Below are positions 18,826 through 27,750 of a stretch of 64,000 nucleotides of DNA, in pieces. The DNA is taken from NCBI GenBank assembly GCA_947455205.1, contig CANGNF010000011.1, positions 53,004 to 117,003 of the forward strand, written 5' to 3'. The stretch is from Acetobacteraceae bacterium. Its GTDB lineage: Bacteria > Pseudomonadota > Alphaproteobacteria > Acetobacterales > Acetobacteraceae. Every line of letters starts with the position of its first letter. The stretch's first letter is position 1. The notes under the pieces are model-generated. The model made no database searches and had not been told where the DNA came from. It worked only from the letters and a program-made list of their open reading frames with translations. The position numbers and the translations under genes are program-made.

Positions 18826-20694
18826 CTACTCCCGCGCCGCATCCCTGGCGCGGGAGATCCGGGTGCCGTCCAGGTCCGCCGCGGCCTGGGCGGCGGCCGC
18901 CGCCTCCGCCGCCGCCACGGCCTCGCTCTGCCGCCGCCACATCTCGGCATACAGCCCATCGGCCGCGATCAGCACGCCGTGGTTGCCGCGCTCCACGATC
19001 TGGCCGTCCTGCAGCACGATGATCTCGTCCGCCTCCACCACGGTGGAGAGCCGGTGGGCGATGACCAGCGTGGTGCGGTCGCGCGAGACGCCGCGCAGCG
19101 CCGACTGGATGTCCTGCTCGGTCCGCGTGTCCAGCGCGCTGGTCGCTTCGTCCAATATCAGGATGCGCGGGTTCTTCAGGATGGTGCGGGCGATGGCCAC
19201 GCGCTGCTTCTCGCCGCCGGAAAGCTTCAGGCCGCGTTCGCCCACCATGGTGCGGTAGCCGTCCGGCAGCTTCATGACGAAGTCATGCACCTGCGCCAGC
19301 CGGGCCGCCTGCTCCACCTCGGCATCGGTGGCGCCGGGGCGGCCATAGGCGATGTTGTAGCGGATGGTGTCGTTGAACAGCACGGTGTCCTGCGGCACCA
19401 CGCCGATGGCCTGGCGCAGCGACAGCTGGGTCACGCCGCGCACATCCTCGCCATCCACCATCACCTGGCCGCCGGTGGTGTCGTAGAAGCGGAACAGCAG
19501 GCGGGAGATGGTGCTCTTGCCCGCCCCGGTCGGCCCGACGATGGCCAGCGTCCGCCCCGGCGGCAGGCTGAACGAGACCCCCTTCAGGATGGTCCGGTCC
19601 TGCCGGTAGCCGAAGCGCACGTCGCGGAACTCCACCGCGCCCGGCCCGGGCAGCAGCGCCGGCGCGGCGGGCGCGTCGCGCACCTCCTCCGGCTCCTGCA
19701 GCAGGGCGAACATCGCCTCGGTATCGGCCAGGCCCTGCTTGATCTCGCGGTAGGCGAAGCCGAGGATGTTGAGCGGGATGTACAGCTGGATCAGGTAGGT
19801 GTTGACCAGCACGAAGTCGCCCACCGTCATGGCGCCGGACATCACGCCGCGCCCGGCCAGCAGCATCACCATGGTCAACCCCACCGCGATGATGGTGGCC
19901 TGCCCGGTGTTGAGCATGTTGAGCGTGGTCTCGCTCTGCACATAGGCGCGCTCGTAGCGCGTCAGGCTCTCGTCGTAGCGGCGCGCCTCATGCGCCTCGT
20001 TGCCGAAGTACTTCACCGTCTCGTAGTTCAGCAGGCTGTCGACCGCCTTGCTGTTGGCCTCGGTGTCGGTGTCGTTCATCACCCGGCGGAAGCGCAGCCG
20101 CCAGTTGGTGAACAGCAGAGTGAAGGCGATGTAGAGCCCGATGGTCCCCAGCGTGACCGCGGCGAAGGAGATGTCGAACATCCCCCACAGGATGCCGGCG
20201 ACGAAGAAGATCTCCACGATGGTCGGGATGATGTTGAACAGCAGGAAGTTCAGCACGAAGGAGATGCCGCGCGTGCCGCGTTCCAGCACGCGGGACAGCC
20301 CGCCGGTCTGCCGGTCCATGTGGTAGCGCATGGACAGCGCATGCAGGTGGACGAACACGTTGAGCGCGATGCGCCGCGCCGCCCGCGCCTGCACCTTGGC
20401 GAAGATCGCGCTGCGCAGCTCCGAGAAGGCCGAGGCGGCGAAGCGCAGCCCGCCATAGGCCAGCACCAGCGCGATCGGCACCGCCACCAGCTCGGCGCCC
20501 TTGGGCGTCAGCGCATCCACCGCGCGGGCATAGGCAATGGGCACCAGCACGTTGGCCGCCTTGGCGACCACCAGGAAGACCACCGCCGCCACCACCCGCA
20601 GCCGCAGCTCCGGCTCGCCCTTCGGCCACAGCCAGGGCGCGAGGGACAGCAGGGTCTGCCAGTGGTTCTTTTCGGCGGGGCTGGGCTTGGCCAC
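18826..20694 (-). CDS. Atm1/ABCB7-type ABC exporter, fused membrane and ATPase domains
   Basis: This half-transporter has six predicted membrane helices in its first 320 residues, followed by an ATPase domain with Walker A GPTGAGKST, signature LSGGEKQRVAIA and Walker B ILILDEATSALD. The membrane part contains MRYHMDRQTGGLSRVLERGTRG-type sequence typical of the mitochondrial Atm1/heavy-metal-tolerance branch, which exports glutathione-linked sulfur or metal species. A GTG at 20694 is chosen (622 residues). A longer GTG start at 20760 has no ribosome site and adds a low-complexity leader. An alanine-rich tail ends the protein. Confidence 0.87.
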   Translation of the reverse strand: MAKPSPAEKNHWQTLLSLAPWLWPKGEPELRLRVVAAVVFLVVAKAANVLVPIAYARAVDALTPKGAELVAVPIALVLAYGGLRFAASAFSELRSAIFAKVQARAARRIALNVFVHLHALSMRYHMDRQTGGLSRVLERGTRGISFVLNFLLFNIIPTIVEIFFVAGILWGMFDISFAAVTLGTIGLYIAFTLLFTNWRLRFRRVMNDTDTEANSKAVDSLLNYETVKYFGNEAHEARRYDESLTRYERAYVQSETTLNMLNTGQATIIAVGLTMVMLLAGRGVMSGAMTVGDFVLVNTYLIQLYIPLNILGFAYREIKQGLADTEAMFALLQEPEEVRDAPAAPALLPGPGAVEFRDVRFGYRQDRTILKGVSFSLPPGRTLAIVGPTGAGKSTISRLLFRFYDTTGGQVMVDGEDVRGVTQLSLRQAIGVVPQDTVLFNDTIRYNIAYGRPGATDAEVEQAARLAQVHDFVMKLPDGYRTMVGERGLKLSGGEKQRVAIARTILKNPRILILDEATSALDTRTEQDIQSALRGVSRDRTTLVIAHRLSTVVEADEIIVLQDGQIVERGNHGVLIAADGLYAEMWRRQSEAVAAAEAAAAAQAAADLDGTRISRARDAARE

Positions 20695-20872
20695 GTTTGC
20701 GTCCGTTTCGTGGCCGGGGCGGGGTTGTACCCGCGCCGGCGTCAATGGCTGCCGGGGCACCAGGCGGGCCCCGGGCGGGCGCGTGCCGCCCTGGCGCTAT
20801 GTGGACCGGAACGGCGCCGGGGCAAACCCGCCATCTGGCGGGGCCGGGGCCGCCGGGGCTAAACCCGGGGGC

Positions 20873-21709
20873 ATGAGCGCCTTTCTCCGCCACCTCGCCG
20901 CCTGCAACAACCACCCGGGGCTGCACACGCTGCGGCCCTGGCGGATCGACGGCGCCGTGGCCGGCTACCTGGCCCCGGCCCATGCCGCCGCGCTGGCCGC
21001 GCTGCCCGGCTGGCACCAGGCCGGGGCGGCGCTGGAGCTGGTCGCCCCCGCCGAGGCCCGCAGCGCCACCCTGGCCGCCGCCGCCGCCGCCCTGGGGGCC
21101 CGCAACCGGCGGGAGCTGTTCGACGTGCGCCACCGGCCGGAAGGTCCCTCCCTGGCGGTGCTGGACCGCGGCGCCATCCCGGTCTTCGGCGTCATCGGCC
21201 AGGGGGTGCACGTGAACGGCCTGGTCCGCCGGGCGGATGGCCTGCATGTGTGGGTGGGCTGGCGCAGCAAGACCAAGTCGGTGGCGCCGGGCCAGCTGGA
21301 CAACCTGGTGGCGGGTGGCACCCCGGCCGGGCTCAGCGCCTTCGAGTGCCTGGTCAAGGAAGCCGAGGAGGAGGCCAGCATCCCCGCCGCGCTGGCCCGC
21401 CAGGCGGTGCCGGTGGCCAAGGTCAGCTACGTCATGCAGGTGCCGGAAGGCACCAGGCGGGACGTGATGCACATCTTCGACCTGGAACTGCCGCCAGACT
21501 TCACCCCGCAGCCGAATGACGACGAGGTCGAGCGCTTCGAGCTATGGCCGATCGACCGACTGTTCGCCCAGGTGCGGGATGCCGGGGCCACCGAGGTGAA
21601 GTTCAACGTCAACCTGGCGCTGTGCGACCTGTTCCTGCGCCAGGGGCTGCTGGACCCCGCCAGCGCCGAGGGCGTGGCGCTGCGCCAGGGCATGCAGCGC
21701 GCGGTCTGA
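20873..21709 (+). CDS. Nudix hydrolase with DUF4743 domain
   Basis: The 278-residue protein has an N-terminal DUF4743-like region (about 1-110) and a Nudix domain. The Nudix box appears as GGTPAGLSAFECLVKEAEEEA, matching G-x5-E-x7-(R/K)E-x-x-EE with the metal-binding glutamates intact. This architecture is shared with plant and yeast Nudix proteins that act on damaged thiamine diphosphates, so a metabolite-repair role is plausible but unproven. It is divergent from the ABC exporter and convergent with the small Gly/Pro-rich gene. Confidence 0.86.
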   Translation: MSAFLRHLAACNNHPGLHTLRPWRIDGAVAGYLAPAHAAALAALPGWHQAGAALELVAPAEARSATLAAAAAALGARNRRELFDVRHRPEGPSLAVLDRGAIPVFGVIGQGVHVNGLVRRADGLHVWVGWRSKTKSVAPGQLDNLVAGGTPAGLSAFECLVKEAEEEASIPAALARQAVPVAKVSYVMQVPEGTRRDVMHIFDLELPPDFTPQPNDDEVERFELWPIDRLFAQVRDAGATEVKFNVNLALCDLFLRQGLLDPASAEGVALRQGMQRAV

Positions 21710-21741
21710 TCCCGGGCTGAACCGGCCCGGCCGCAGGGCGA

Positions 21742-22086
21742 CTACCAGCCCGGCTTGTACACATAGGCCGGCGGCGGCGCGTAGTAGCCGGGCGGGGCAT
21801 AGCCCGGCGGGGCGTAGTACACCGGCGGTGGCGGGGGCGGCGCGTAGTAGACCGGGGGCGGCGGCGGTGCCGCATAGGCACCGGCGGCGCCGGCCGCCAG
21901 CGCGCCCAGGGCCAGCCCGCCGATGATGCCGCCGACGATGGCGCCACCGCCCGGGCCGCGATGGTGATGGCCACCACCGCCCCAGCCATGGCCGCCACGA
22001 TGCCAGCCTTGGGCCTGCGCGGCCGGGGCGGCGATGCCGGAGGCCATGAGTCCGGCGAGCAGGATGGCGGGGATGCGCTTGTTCAT
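21742..22086 (-). CDS. Small secreted Gly/His- and Pro/Tyr-rich protein
   Basis: The 114-residue protein has a clear signal peptide (MNKRIPAILLAGLMAS, cleavage near AQAQG). Next come a Gly/His-rich segment (WHRGGHGWGGGGHHH) and a glycine-zipper-like stretch (VGGIIGGLALGALAAG). The C-terminus is built from repeats of PPPPVYYAPP type. Such proteins are common in Acetobacteraceae and are probably envelope-associated. Function is unknown; the histidines might bind metal. It lies downstream of a Bug gene, behind a strong hairpin. Confidence 0.72.
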   Translation of the reverse strand: MNKRIPAILLAGLMASGIAAPAAQAQGWHRGGHGWGGGGHHHRGPGGGAIVGGIIGGLALGALAAGAAGAYAAPPPPPVYYAPPPPPPVYYAPPGYAPPGYYAPPPAYVYKPGW

Positions 22087-22107
22087 GCGCGGCAGGATGC
22101 GGTGCCG

Positions 22108-22151
22108 GCGCGCCCGGATTCAGCCCGGAAAAGGGCGAAATCCGGGCGCGC
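22108..22151. terminator. 13-bp perfect inverted repeat downstream of a Bug gene
   Basis: GCGCGCCCGGATT at 22108-22120 pairs exactly with AATCCGGGCGCGC at 22139-22151 across an 18-nt loop, which itself holds a smaller CCC/GGG stem. It lies 51 nt beyond the Bug stop and ahead of the Gly/Pro-rich gene, so it most likely ends Bug transcription. No T-tract follows. Confidence 0.55.
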
Positions 22152-22201
22152 GATCACAGCCCCGCTACCCGGCCGCGTGACCCGGCCGCGCTACCCTGGG
22201 G

Positions 22202-23185
22202 CTACTGGTCCAGCACCACGCCCAGCCGCCGGGCGCGGGCCTTCCAGCGGGTGTCGTCCGCCGCCACATGGGCGACGAAGCCGGCGCGGTCGGCCGGGTC
22301 GGCGACGAAGCCGTTCGGGGTCAGGAAGGCCGCAGCCTCCCGGCTGTTGGCAATGGCGTGCATCTCGGCCGCGATCCGGTTGGTCACCGCGTCCGGCGTG
22401 GCCGGCGGCGCCAGCACGCCGAACCACAGGTCGCCCACCAGGCCGAAGCCCTGCTCGGCGAAGGTCGGCACCGTGGGCGCGCCGGCGAAGCGCTGCGGGT
22501 TCACGATCCCCAGCGTCTTCACCAGGTTGCCCTGCGCCATGGCCACGCTGATCGGCAGCATGAAGGCGTCCACCTGGTTGGCGATCAGCGCCTGCACCGC
22601 CGGCGCGGCGCCCTGGAACGGCACGTGCTGCAGCTTCAGCTCGCTCTCGGCCGCGAAGGTTTCCATCATCACCTGGCTGGTGCTGCCGACGCCCCAGCTG
22701 GAATAGGTCAACGGCTGCTGGGCGGCGCGGGACAGGGCCACGAATTCCCGCAGGTTGCCCGCCGCCAGCCCCGGCCGCACGGCCAGCGCGAACAGCAGCC
22801 GGGCGATGCCGCCGACCAGCACGAAGCGTTCCGGCTGGTAGGGCAGGCTGCGATAGACCACCGGGTTGACGCTGTGGGTGTCGGCGGTGGTGAACAGCAG
22901 CGTGGTGCCATCCGGCGCCGCGTTCTGCACCGCGGCGGAGCCGATGGAGGCATTGGCGCCCGGCCGGTTCTCGATCACCACCGGCTGGCCCAGGCGCGGG
23001 CTGAGCTGCTGCGCCACCCAGCGGGCCAGCACGTCGGTGGCGCCGCCGGGCGGGAAGCCCACCACCATGCGGATGGGGCGGGTGGGCGCCCATTGCTGCG
23101 CGCGGGCCGATGTCGCGACCAAGGGGGCGGCGAGGGCGAGCCCGGCGCCGAGCAGGCTTCTGCGCGGCAGGGTGGAAAAGGTCAT
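22202..23185 (-). CDS. Bug (TctC) family receptor
   Basis: A 327-residue periplasmic receptor whose signal peptide carries a twin-arginine-like PRRSLLGAG start. Family motifs: VVGFPPGGATDVLARW, VIENRPGANASIG, AAPDGTTLLF, HVPFQGAAPAVQAL. The ATG at 23185 follows AGGAGG, and an upstream in-frame ATG is less well supported. No TctA or TctB is present. It is transcribed divergently from the small 86-residue gene. Confidence 0.9.
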   Translation of the reverse strand: MTFSTLPRRSLLGAGLALAAPLVATSARAQQWAPTRPIRMVVGFPPGGATDVLARWVAQQLSPRLGQPVVIENRPGANASIGSAAVQNAAPDGTTLLFTTADTHSVNPVVYRSLPYQPERFVLVGGIARLLFALAVRPGLAAGNLREFVALSRAAQQPLTYSSWGVGSTSQVMMETFAAESELKLQHVPFQGAAPAVQALIANQVDAFMLPISVAMAQGNLVKTLGIVNPQRFAGAPTVPTFAEQGFGLVGDLWFGVLAPPATPDAVTNRIAAEMHAIANSREAAAFLTPNGFVADPADRAGFVAHVAADDTRWKARARRLGVVLDQ

Positions 23186-23315
23186 GGCGATCCTCCTGTT
23201 GCTGTTTGGTCCCAGCATTGCCCAGATTTGCGTCCTGTGCACCCCGGCGCACCGGCGGGGCTTTCGCCCGGGCGCCTGCCGCCCTATCTGCGGCCGGCAT
23301 TACAGGAGGCTGCCC

Positions 23316-23576
23316 ATGCAGATGGACCCCGAAGGCATGGCGCCCGAGGACCTGAGCCACGCCGGTTCGGTGGTGGACAAGGCGATCGAGTACATGATGG
23401 ACCAGAACATCGACCCGATCTCGGTCGCCTCCGCCCTGCTGGGCGGCGCGCTGGGCCTGCTGGCCCGCAGCCTGGACGACCGCGGCGTGGCCAATGTGCT
23501 GCGCAACGCCCTGGCCAGCGTGGAGAGCGGCGAGCTGCGCGCCATGCGCGAGCAACTGCCCGGCGGCGCCGGGTAG
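23316..23576 (+). CDS. Small conserved hypothetical protein
   Basis: An 86-residue soluble protein with a strong ribosome site (CAGGAGG, 6 nt before the ATG). It is predicted to be mostly helical, and the segment IDPISVASALLGGALGLLARSL is mildly hydrophobic but flanked by acidic residues. I do not recognise a family. Good codon use and the ribosome site support it being real. It lies upstream of rpmB, but a candidate rpmB promoter separates them. Confidence 0.7.
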   Translation: MQMDPEGMAPEDLSHAGSVVDKAIEYMMDQNIDPISVASALLGGALGLLARSLDDRGVANVLRNALASVESGELRAMREQLPGGAG

Positions 23577-23601
23577 CCCGCGGGGCGGCTCCAGCCTCCG
23601 G

Positions 23602-23630
23602 TTGACTCCGGCCGATGGTTCCGCCATACG
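23602..23630 (+). promoter_or_regulatory. Candidate rpmB promoter
   Basis: TTGACT at 23602-23607 and CATACG at 23625-23630 are separated by 17 nt. The -35 is good (5/6) and the -10 weak. The position, 69 nt before the rpmB ATG, suits a leader that contains the hairpin at 23657-23676. Confidence 0.35.
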
Positions 23631-23656
23631 CCCTGCCTCCAATCGCCATCCTCTCC

Positions 23657-23676
23657 AGGCGGCATTCTGGCCGCCT
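23657..23676 (+). promoter_or_regulatory. Hairpin in the rpmB leader
   Basis: AGGCGGC and GCCGCCT form a perfect 7-bp stem with a 6-nt loop (ATTCTG), 22 nt before the rpmB start. It may influence leader stability or translation. Autoregulation has not been shown for this gene as far as I know. Confidence 0.35.
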
Positions 23677-23698
23677 GCGCTGTTTCGGGAACTCCACC

Positions 23699-24001
23699 AT
23701 GGCCCGCCGTTGCGGTATTACCGGGAAGGGCGTGCTGACGGGTAACAACGTCAGCCACGCCAACAACAAGACCCGCCGTCGCTTCCTGCCCAACATGCAG
23801 GAAACCTCGTTCTTCTCGGACGTGCTGGGCACCAGCATCCGCCTGCGGCTGACCGCCAATGGCATCCGCACGATCGAGCACAATGGCGGCCTGGACGCGT
23901 TCCTGCTGGAAACGCCGAACCGGAAGCTGCCGGAAGAAGCGCAGGTGCTGAAGAACCGCATCGCCCGTGCCAAGGCGAAGAAGGAAGCCGCGGCGGCCTG
24001 A
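23699..24001 (+). CDS. rpmB: 50S ribosomal protein L28
   Basis: A large-subunit ribosomal protein. The 100-residue product starts [20 protein letters not shown] and contains [10 protein letters not shown], both diagnostic of L28. The alphaproteobacterial form is longer than the 78-residue E. coli protein, as seen here. The ATG at 23699 fits the conserved N-terminus. rpmG is not adjacent; tRNA-Phe follows after 115 nt. Confidence 0.97.
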   Translation: MARRCGITGKGVLTGNNVSHANNKTRRRFLPNMQETSFFSDVLGTSIRLRLTANGIRTIEHNGGLDAFLLETPNRKLPEEAQVLKNRIARAKAKKEAAAA

Positions 24002-24116
24002 GCCCCGCGCAACAATACCAACGGGCGGAGGCCAAGCCGGGTGGACAGCCCCACCGGCTTCCGCTATCTCCGCCCGCCTCTGCCTAAGCCCACCGCAAGG
24101 TGGGCCGCCGCAATGG

Positions 24117-24192
24117 GCCCAGGTAGCTCAGTTGGTAGAGCATGCGACTGAAAATCGCAGTGTCGGTGGTTCGATTCCGCCCCTGGGCACCA
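24117..24192 (+). tRNA. tRNA-Phe(GAA)
   Basis: A 76-nt cloverleaf. Acceptor strands GCCCAGG (24117-24123) and CCTGGGC (24182-24188) pair fully. The D arm contains AGCTCAGTTGG. The anticodon stem TGCGA/TCGCA encloses the loop CTGAAAA with anticodon GAA at 24150-24152. The T loop is GGTTCGATTCC. The terminal CCA is encoded. Confidence 0.98.
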
Positions 24193-24281
24193 TTTGCCTT
24201 CCCCCCTTTCCGCACCCCGCCAGGCGTCATCGTCATGTGGTCGTGCCTGTTGGGCATGCTCGCTTCGTGATAGTCAGTGGC

Positions 24282-24932
24282 ATGGCCGATTTCGCCCTTG
24301 CCGGCACCGATGCGCTGTTCGCCTCCCCCTGCTTCCGCTTCGACCTGGCCGATGCCGCGACGCTGAATGCCCGCCTGCTGCCGGCCATTGCCGCGCGCCG
24401 GGCCGCCAGCCAGGGCCTGGCGCGCAGCAACCAGGGCGGCTGGCATTCCGACGACAGCCTGTTCCACTGGCCGGAACCGCCTTTCCCTGAACTCTGCCGC
24501 GCCCTGGCCAAGGCCGTCATGGCCGCCACCAGCCGGGTGGCGCCAGGCTACGAGTTCCGCGGCCGCAGCCTGCAGGCCGAGGGCTGGGTGAACGTGAACG
24601 GCCAGCACGCGTTCAACACGCCGCACGACCACCCGGGCTGGGCCTGGTCCGGCACCTACTACGTGCAGGTGCCGCCGCCGGCCGGGCGCGGCGGCTGGTT
24701 TGAGTTCCTGGACACCCGCACCAATGCCAACGTGGTCGGCATCGAAGGCGCGCCCTGCTTTGCCGCCAAGCACGCGGTGCAGCCGCATGCCGGCCTGCTG
24801 CTGCTGTTCCCGTCCTATCTGCATCACTGGGTCTACCCGCACGAGCAGCCGGTGGAGCGGATCTCCATTGCGCTGAACGCCCGCTTCACCCCGGTAACGC
24901 TGCCGCCCACGCCCGCCGCGGCGCAAGGGTAG
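24282..24932 (+). CDS. Putative 2OG-Fe(II) oxygenase-like protein (TIGR02466 type)
   Basis: The 216-residue protein resembles the TIGR02466 family of double-stranded beta-helix oxygenases. The central segment NTPHDHPGWAWSGTYYVQVP supplies a likely HxD metal pair, and HHWVYPHEQ with a later RISIAL supplies the distal His and the 2-oxoglutarate Arg. It could start at ATG 24282 or at an in-frame GTG at 24267. It follows tRNA-Phe by 90 nt and ends at a strong hairpin. Substrate is unknown; relatives occur in phages and marine bacteria. Confidence 0.75.
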   Translation: MADFALAGTDALFASPCFRFDLADAATLNARLLPAIAARRAASQGLARSNQGGWHSDDSLFHWPEPPFPELCRALAKAVMAATSRVAPGYEFRGRSLQAEGWVNVNGQHAFNTPHDHPGWAWSGTYYVQVPPPAGRGGWFEFLDTRTNANVVGIEGAPCFAAKHAVQPHAGLLLLFPSYLHHWVYPHEQPVERISIALNARFTPVTLPPTPAAAQG

Positions 24933-24963
24933 GCACGCCGCGTCCGCCCGGATGCGGCGTGCC
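24932..24963 (+). terminator. 10-bp hairpin at the oxygenase stop
   Basis: GGCACGCCGC (24932-24941, beginning in the stop codon) pairs with GCGGCGTGCC (24954-24963), and an inner TCC/GGA extends the stem. No T-tract follows. Its position at the very end of the gene makes a terminator role likely. Confidence 0.55.
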
Positions 24964-25062
24964 CCGGACACCTCGGTTCGGCCGCCGCTTCGTTTCGCCG
25001 CCCCGGGTGGCGAAGCCCGCCACCGCATGGCACGCTGAGGCCCTGACCAAGGGAGCACAGCC

Positions 25063-25722
25063 ATGTCCGGGCAAGGTCCAGACGTCGCCAGCAAGAACGT
25101 CCTCGACATCATCCAGACCACCCGCGCCATGCGTCGGCTGAAGCCGGACCCGGTGCCGGATGCGCTGATCCGCCAGGTGCTGGAAGCCGGGACCGCCGCC
25201 GCCAATGGCGGCAACACGCAGAAATGGCGCTTCATGGTCATCCGCGACCGCGCCAAGAAGCAGGCGGTGCAGGCCTGGTACAAGAAGGCGCTGGATGAGG
25301 TGGTCGGCCCGCGCTACGCCAGCAGCGCCCCGCCGCCCGGCGTGACGGCCGAGAAGTATCATCGCCAGCACAGCGCGGTGGAATACCTGACCGAGCATTT
25401 CGCCGACGCCCCGGTCTGGATCGTCTGCTGCCTGGAAGGGCTCAACCCCAACCGCAGCACCGGCGCCAGCATCTACCCTGCGGTGCAGAACATGCTGCTG
25501 GCCTGCCGCGCGCTGGGCCTGGGCAGCACGCTGACCACCCGGCACCTGCTGTTCGAGAAGGAGGCCGAGGCCGCGCTGGGCCTGCCACCCGGCGTGCACA
25601 GCTATGCCATTTTGCCGATCGGTTGGCCGATGGGGAAGTTCGGCCCGGTCGGCCGCGGCAAGCTGGAGGAGTTCGTCTACGGCGATACCTATGGCGAGAC
25701 CTGGGCCGGCCTGCGGGACTGA
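25063..25722 (+). CDS. Nitroreductase family flavoprotein
   Basis: A 219-residue FMN-dependent oxidoreductase. The N-terminal TTRAMRRLKPDPVPD is the flavin-binding RxxR region. AANGGNTQKWRFMVI provides the second FMN contact, and the late LPIGWPMGKFGPVGR is typical. Such enzymes reduce nitroaromatics or quinones, or act on other conjugated systems. The ATG is preceded by AAGGGAG. It is a monocistronic unit convergent with a Bug gene. Confidence 0.87.
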   Translation: MSGQGPDVASKNVLDIIQTTRAMRRLKPDPVPDALIRQVLEAGTAAANGGNTQKWRFMVIRDRAKKQAVQAWYKKALDEVVGPRYASSAPPPGVTAEKYHRQHSAVEYLTEHFADAPVWIVCCLEGLNPNRSTGASIYPAVQNMLLACRALGLGSTLTTRHLLFEKEAEAALGLPPGVHSYAILPIGWPMGKFGPVGRGKLEEFVYGDTYGETWAGLRD

Positions 25723-25729
25723 GCCGCCG

Positions 25730-25751
25730 GGTGGGCGCGGTGGCGCCCACC
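25730..25751. terminator. Bidirectional hairpin between convergent genes
   Basis: GGTGGGCGC and GCGCCCACC form a perfect 9-bp stem with loop GGTG, in the 39-nt gap between the nitroreductase and a convergent Bug gene. The position supports a shared terminator. Confidence 0.6.
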
Positions 25752-25761
25752 CACCCCGCCG

Positions 25762-26721
25762 CTACTGGTTCAGCCGGATGTTCGCGGCGCGGATCACCGC
25801 GCCCCAGCTCTCGATCTCGCGCCGCATGAAGCCGTCCAGCGCCGCCAGGTCCATGTCCATCACCAGGCCACCCTGGCCCTCGATTCGCGCCCGCTCCGCC
25901 GGCGTTGCCGCCAGCGCGCGGCTCTCGCGGTTCAGCCGCTCGATGATCGGCCGCGGCGTGCCGGCCGGCGCGAACAGCCCGGACCAGGTGAAGGCCTCGT
26001 AGCCCGCCGCGCCCTGGTCGCTGACCGGCGCGATGTCGGGGAAGCTGGGGTGCCGCCGCGCGGCGGTGATGCCCAGCGCGCGGATCAGCCCCTGCCGCAC
26101 CAGGGGGCTGGAGGAGGTGCCGCTGTCGAACAGCACGTCGCAGGTATTGGCCACCAGCGCGGTCAGCGCCGGCGCGCTGCCGTTGAACGGCACATGCGTC
26201 ATCTCCAGCCCGAAGCGCCGCAGATACATCTCGGCCGCCAGGTGGCTGGGGGAGCCGATGCCGATGGAGCAGTAGTTGCCCTTGCCCGGATTGGCCTTCG
26301 CCCACGCCACCAACCCCTGCATGTCCCGCAGCGGCGAGGCCGCCGGCACGTCCACCAGCAGCGGCGTCACGCTGGGGATCGCCACCGCCACCACGCTGCG
26401 GAGGGGATCATAGGGCGGGTTGGGCAGCATCTGCGGCACGATGGTCAGGGGACCGCTGGCATTCAGCGTCAGCGTATAGCCATCGGCGGGGGCGCGGGCG
26501 CCGGCCTCGGTGCCGATCACGCCGGAGGCGCCGGCCCGGTTCTCCACCGCCACCGGCTGGCCCAGCACGCTTTGCAGGTGCTGCGCCAGCACGCGGGCCA
26601 GCGCATCCGTGCCGCCGCCGGGCGGGAAGGGCACGATCATGCGGATCGGCCGTTCCGGCCATTCGGCGCGCGCGCCGGCGCCGAACACACAGAGCAGCGC
26701 GGCAAGCAGCAAGCGGATCAT
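25762..26721 (-). CDS. Bug (TctC) family receptor
   Basis: A 319-residue periplasmic receptor with a short signal peptide (MIRLLLAALLCVFG, cleavage near ARAEW). Motifs: IVPFPPGGGTDALARVLA, VENRAGASGVIGTEA, HVPFNGSAPALTAL. It is the last of four same-strand genes (cupin, then three Bugs). The 52-nt gap upstream is the largest in that set, so it may have its own promoter. Confidence 0.9.
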   Translation of the reverse strand: MIRLLLAALLCVFGAGARAEWPERPIRMIVPFPPGGGTDALARVLAQHLQSVLGQPVAVENRAGASGVIGTEAGARAPADGYTLTLNASGPLTIVPQMLPNPPYDPLRSVVAVAIPSVTPLLVDVPAASPLRDMQGLVAWAKANPGKGNYCSIGIGSPSHLAAEMYLRRFGLEMTHVPFNGSAPALTALVANTCDVLFDSGTSSSPLVRQGLIRALGITAARRHPSFPDIAPVSDQGAAGYEAFTWSGLFAPAGTPRPIIERLNRESRALAATPAERARIEGQGGLVMDMDLAALDGFMRREIESWGAVIRAANIRLNQ

Positions 26722-26773
26722 GCGGTATCCCCCGGGTCTCGCCGGCCATCCTGGCCCGTTGCGAAGCCGGCCG

Positions 26774-27736
26774 CTACTCCTCCACGCGAATGCCGGCGTC
26801 CTGCACCACCTTCCGCCAGCGCGCCAGGTCGGTGGCGACCCAGCCGGCGTATTCGTCGGGGTTGCTGCCCACCGGCACCATGCCGAAGTCCAGCAGCCGC
26901 GGCGCCATCTCCGGCCCGTGCAGAATGGCCTTCAGCTCCGCGGCCACCCGCGCCAGCAGCTCCCCCGGCGTGCCGCCAGGCGCGATCAGCCCGAAGGAGG
27001 AGGCGACGTCGAAGCCCGGATGCGCGTCCGCGAACTTCGGCAGCCCCGGCGCGCCCGGCACCGGCGCCAGCCCGGCCACGCCCAGCACCTTCAGCGCGCC
27101 GGACTGCACATGCGTCCGCATGCCGCCCCAGATGTCGATCACCATGTCCAGCCGGCCCTGCAGCAGGTCCAGGCTGGCCTGGCTGAAGCCGTTATAGGGC
27201 ACATGCGTCATGCGGATGCCCGCCTGCTGCATCAGCAGCACCAGCGCCAGATGAGACAGCGTGCCGACGCCCGCGGTGCCATAGCTCAGCCCGTCCGGCC
27301 GCGCCCGCGCCACTGCCTCCAGGCCCTTGATGTCGGCCGCCGGAAACTCCCGCCGCGCCACCAGCACGATGGGTGAGATCGCCAGCTGCGACACCGGCGC
27401 GATGTCGCGCAGCGTGTCGTAGGGCAGGTTGGGCCGCAGCGCCGGGTTCAGCGTGAAGGCGCTGATGGTCTGCGCCAGCGTGTAGCCATCCGGTGCCGCC
27501 CGGGCCACGGCGGTATTGGCCACCACGGTGCCGGCGCCCGGCCGGTTCTCCACCACCACCGGCTGGCCGAGGCGCGCCCCCAGCCGCTCCGCCAGCATCC
27601 GGCCGAACACATCGGTCGGCCCGCCGGCGGTGAAGGGCACCACCCAGCGGATCGGCCGGTCCGGCCAGGCCCGCGCCAGGCGCGGCGCGGCCAATGCGGC
27701 CAAGGAGGCACCCAGCAACGCCCGACGCTTCGGCAT
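26774..27736 (-). CDS. Bug (TctC) family receptor
   Basis: A 320-residue receptor with signal peptide MPKRRALLGASLAALAAP. Motifs: VVPFTAGGPTDVFGRMLAE, VENRPGAGTVVANTA, AAPDGYTLAQ, HVPYNGFSQASLDLL. The pocket segment is quite different from its two neighbours, so different ligands are likely. The ATG follows CAGGGAGG and lies 14 nt after the upstream Bug stop, suggesting co-transcription. Confidence 0.9.
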   Translation of the reverse strand: MPKRRALLGASLAALAAPRLARAWPDRPIRWVVPFTAGGPTDVFGRMLAERLGARLGQPVVVENRPGAGTVVANTAVARAAPDGYTLAQTISAFTLNPALRPNLPYDTLRDIAPVSQLAISPIVLVARREFPAADIKGLEAVARARPDGLSYGTAGVGTLSHLALVLLMQQAGIRMTHVPYNGFSQASLDLLQGRLDMVIDIWGGMRTHVQSGALKVLGVAGLAPVPGAPGLPKFADAHPGFDVASSFGLIAPGGTPGELLARVAAELKAILHGPEMAPRLLDFGMVPVGSNPDEYAGWVATDLARWRKVVQDAGIRVEE

Positions 27737-27750
27737 GACAGCCTCCCTGG

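Noticed and set aside
20695..20760. Longer start (GTG at 20760) for the Atm1-type exporter
   Set aside because: There is no Shine-Dalgarno sequence and the added residues are low-complexity; GTG 20694 is a better fit, though not proven.
24117..24932. tRNA-Phe as an integration site for a genomic island
   Set aside because: No integrase, no second copy of the tRNA 3' end was noticed, and the downstream genes have ordinary base composition.
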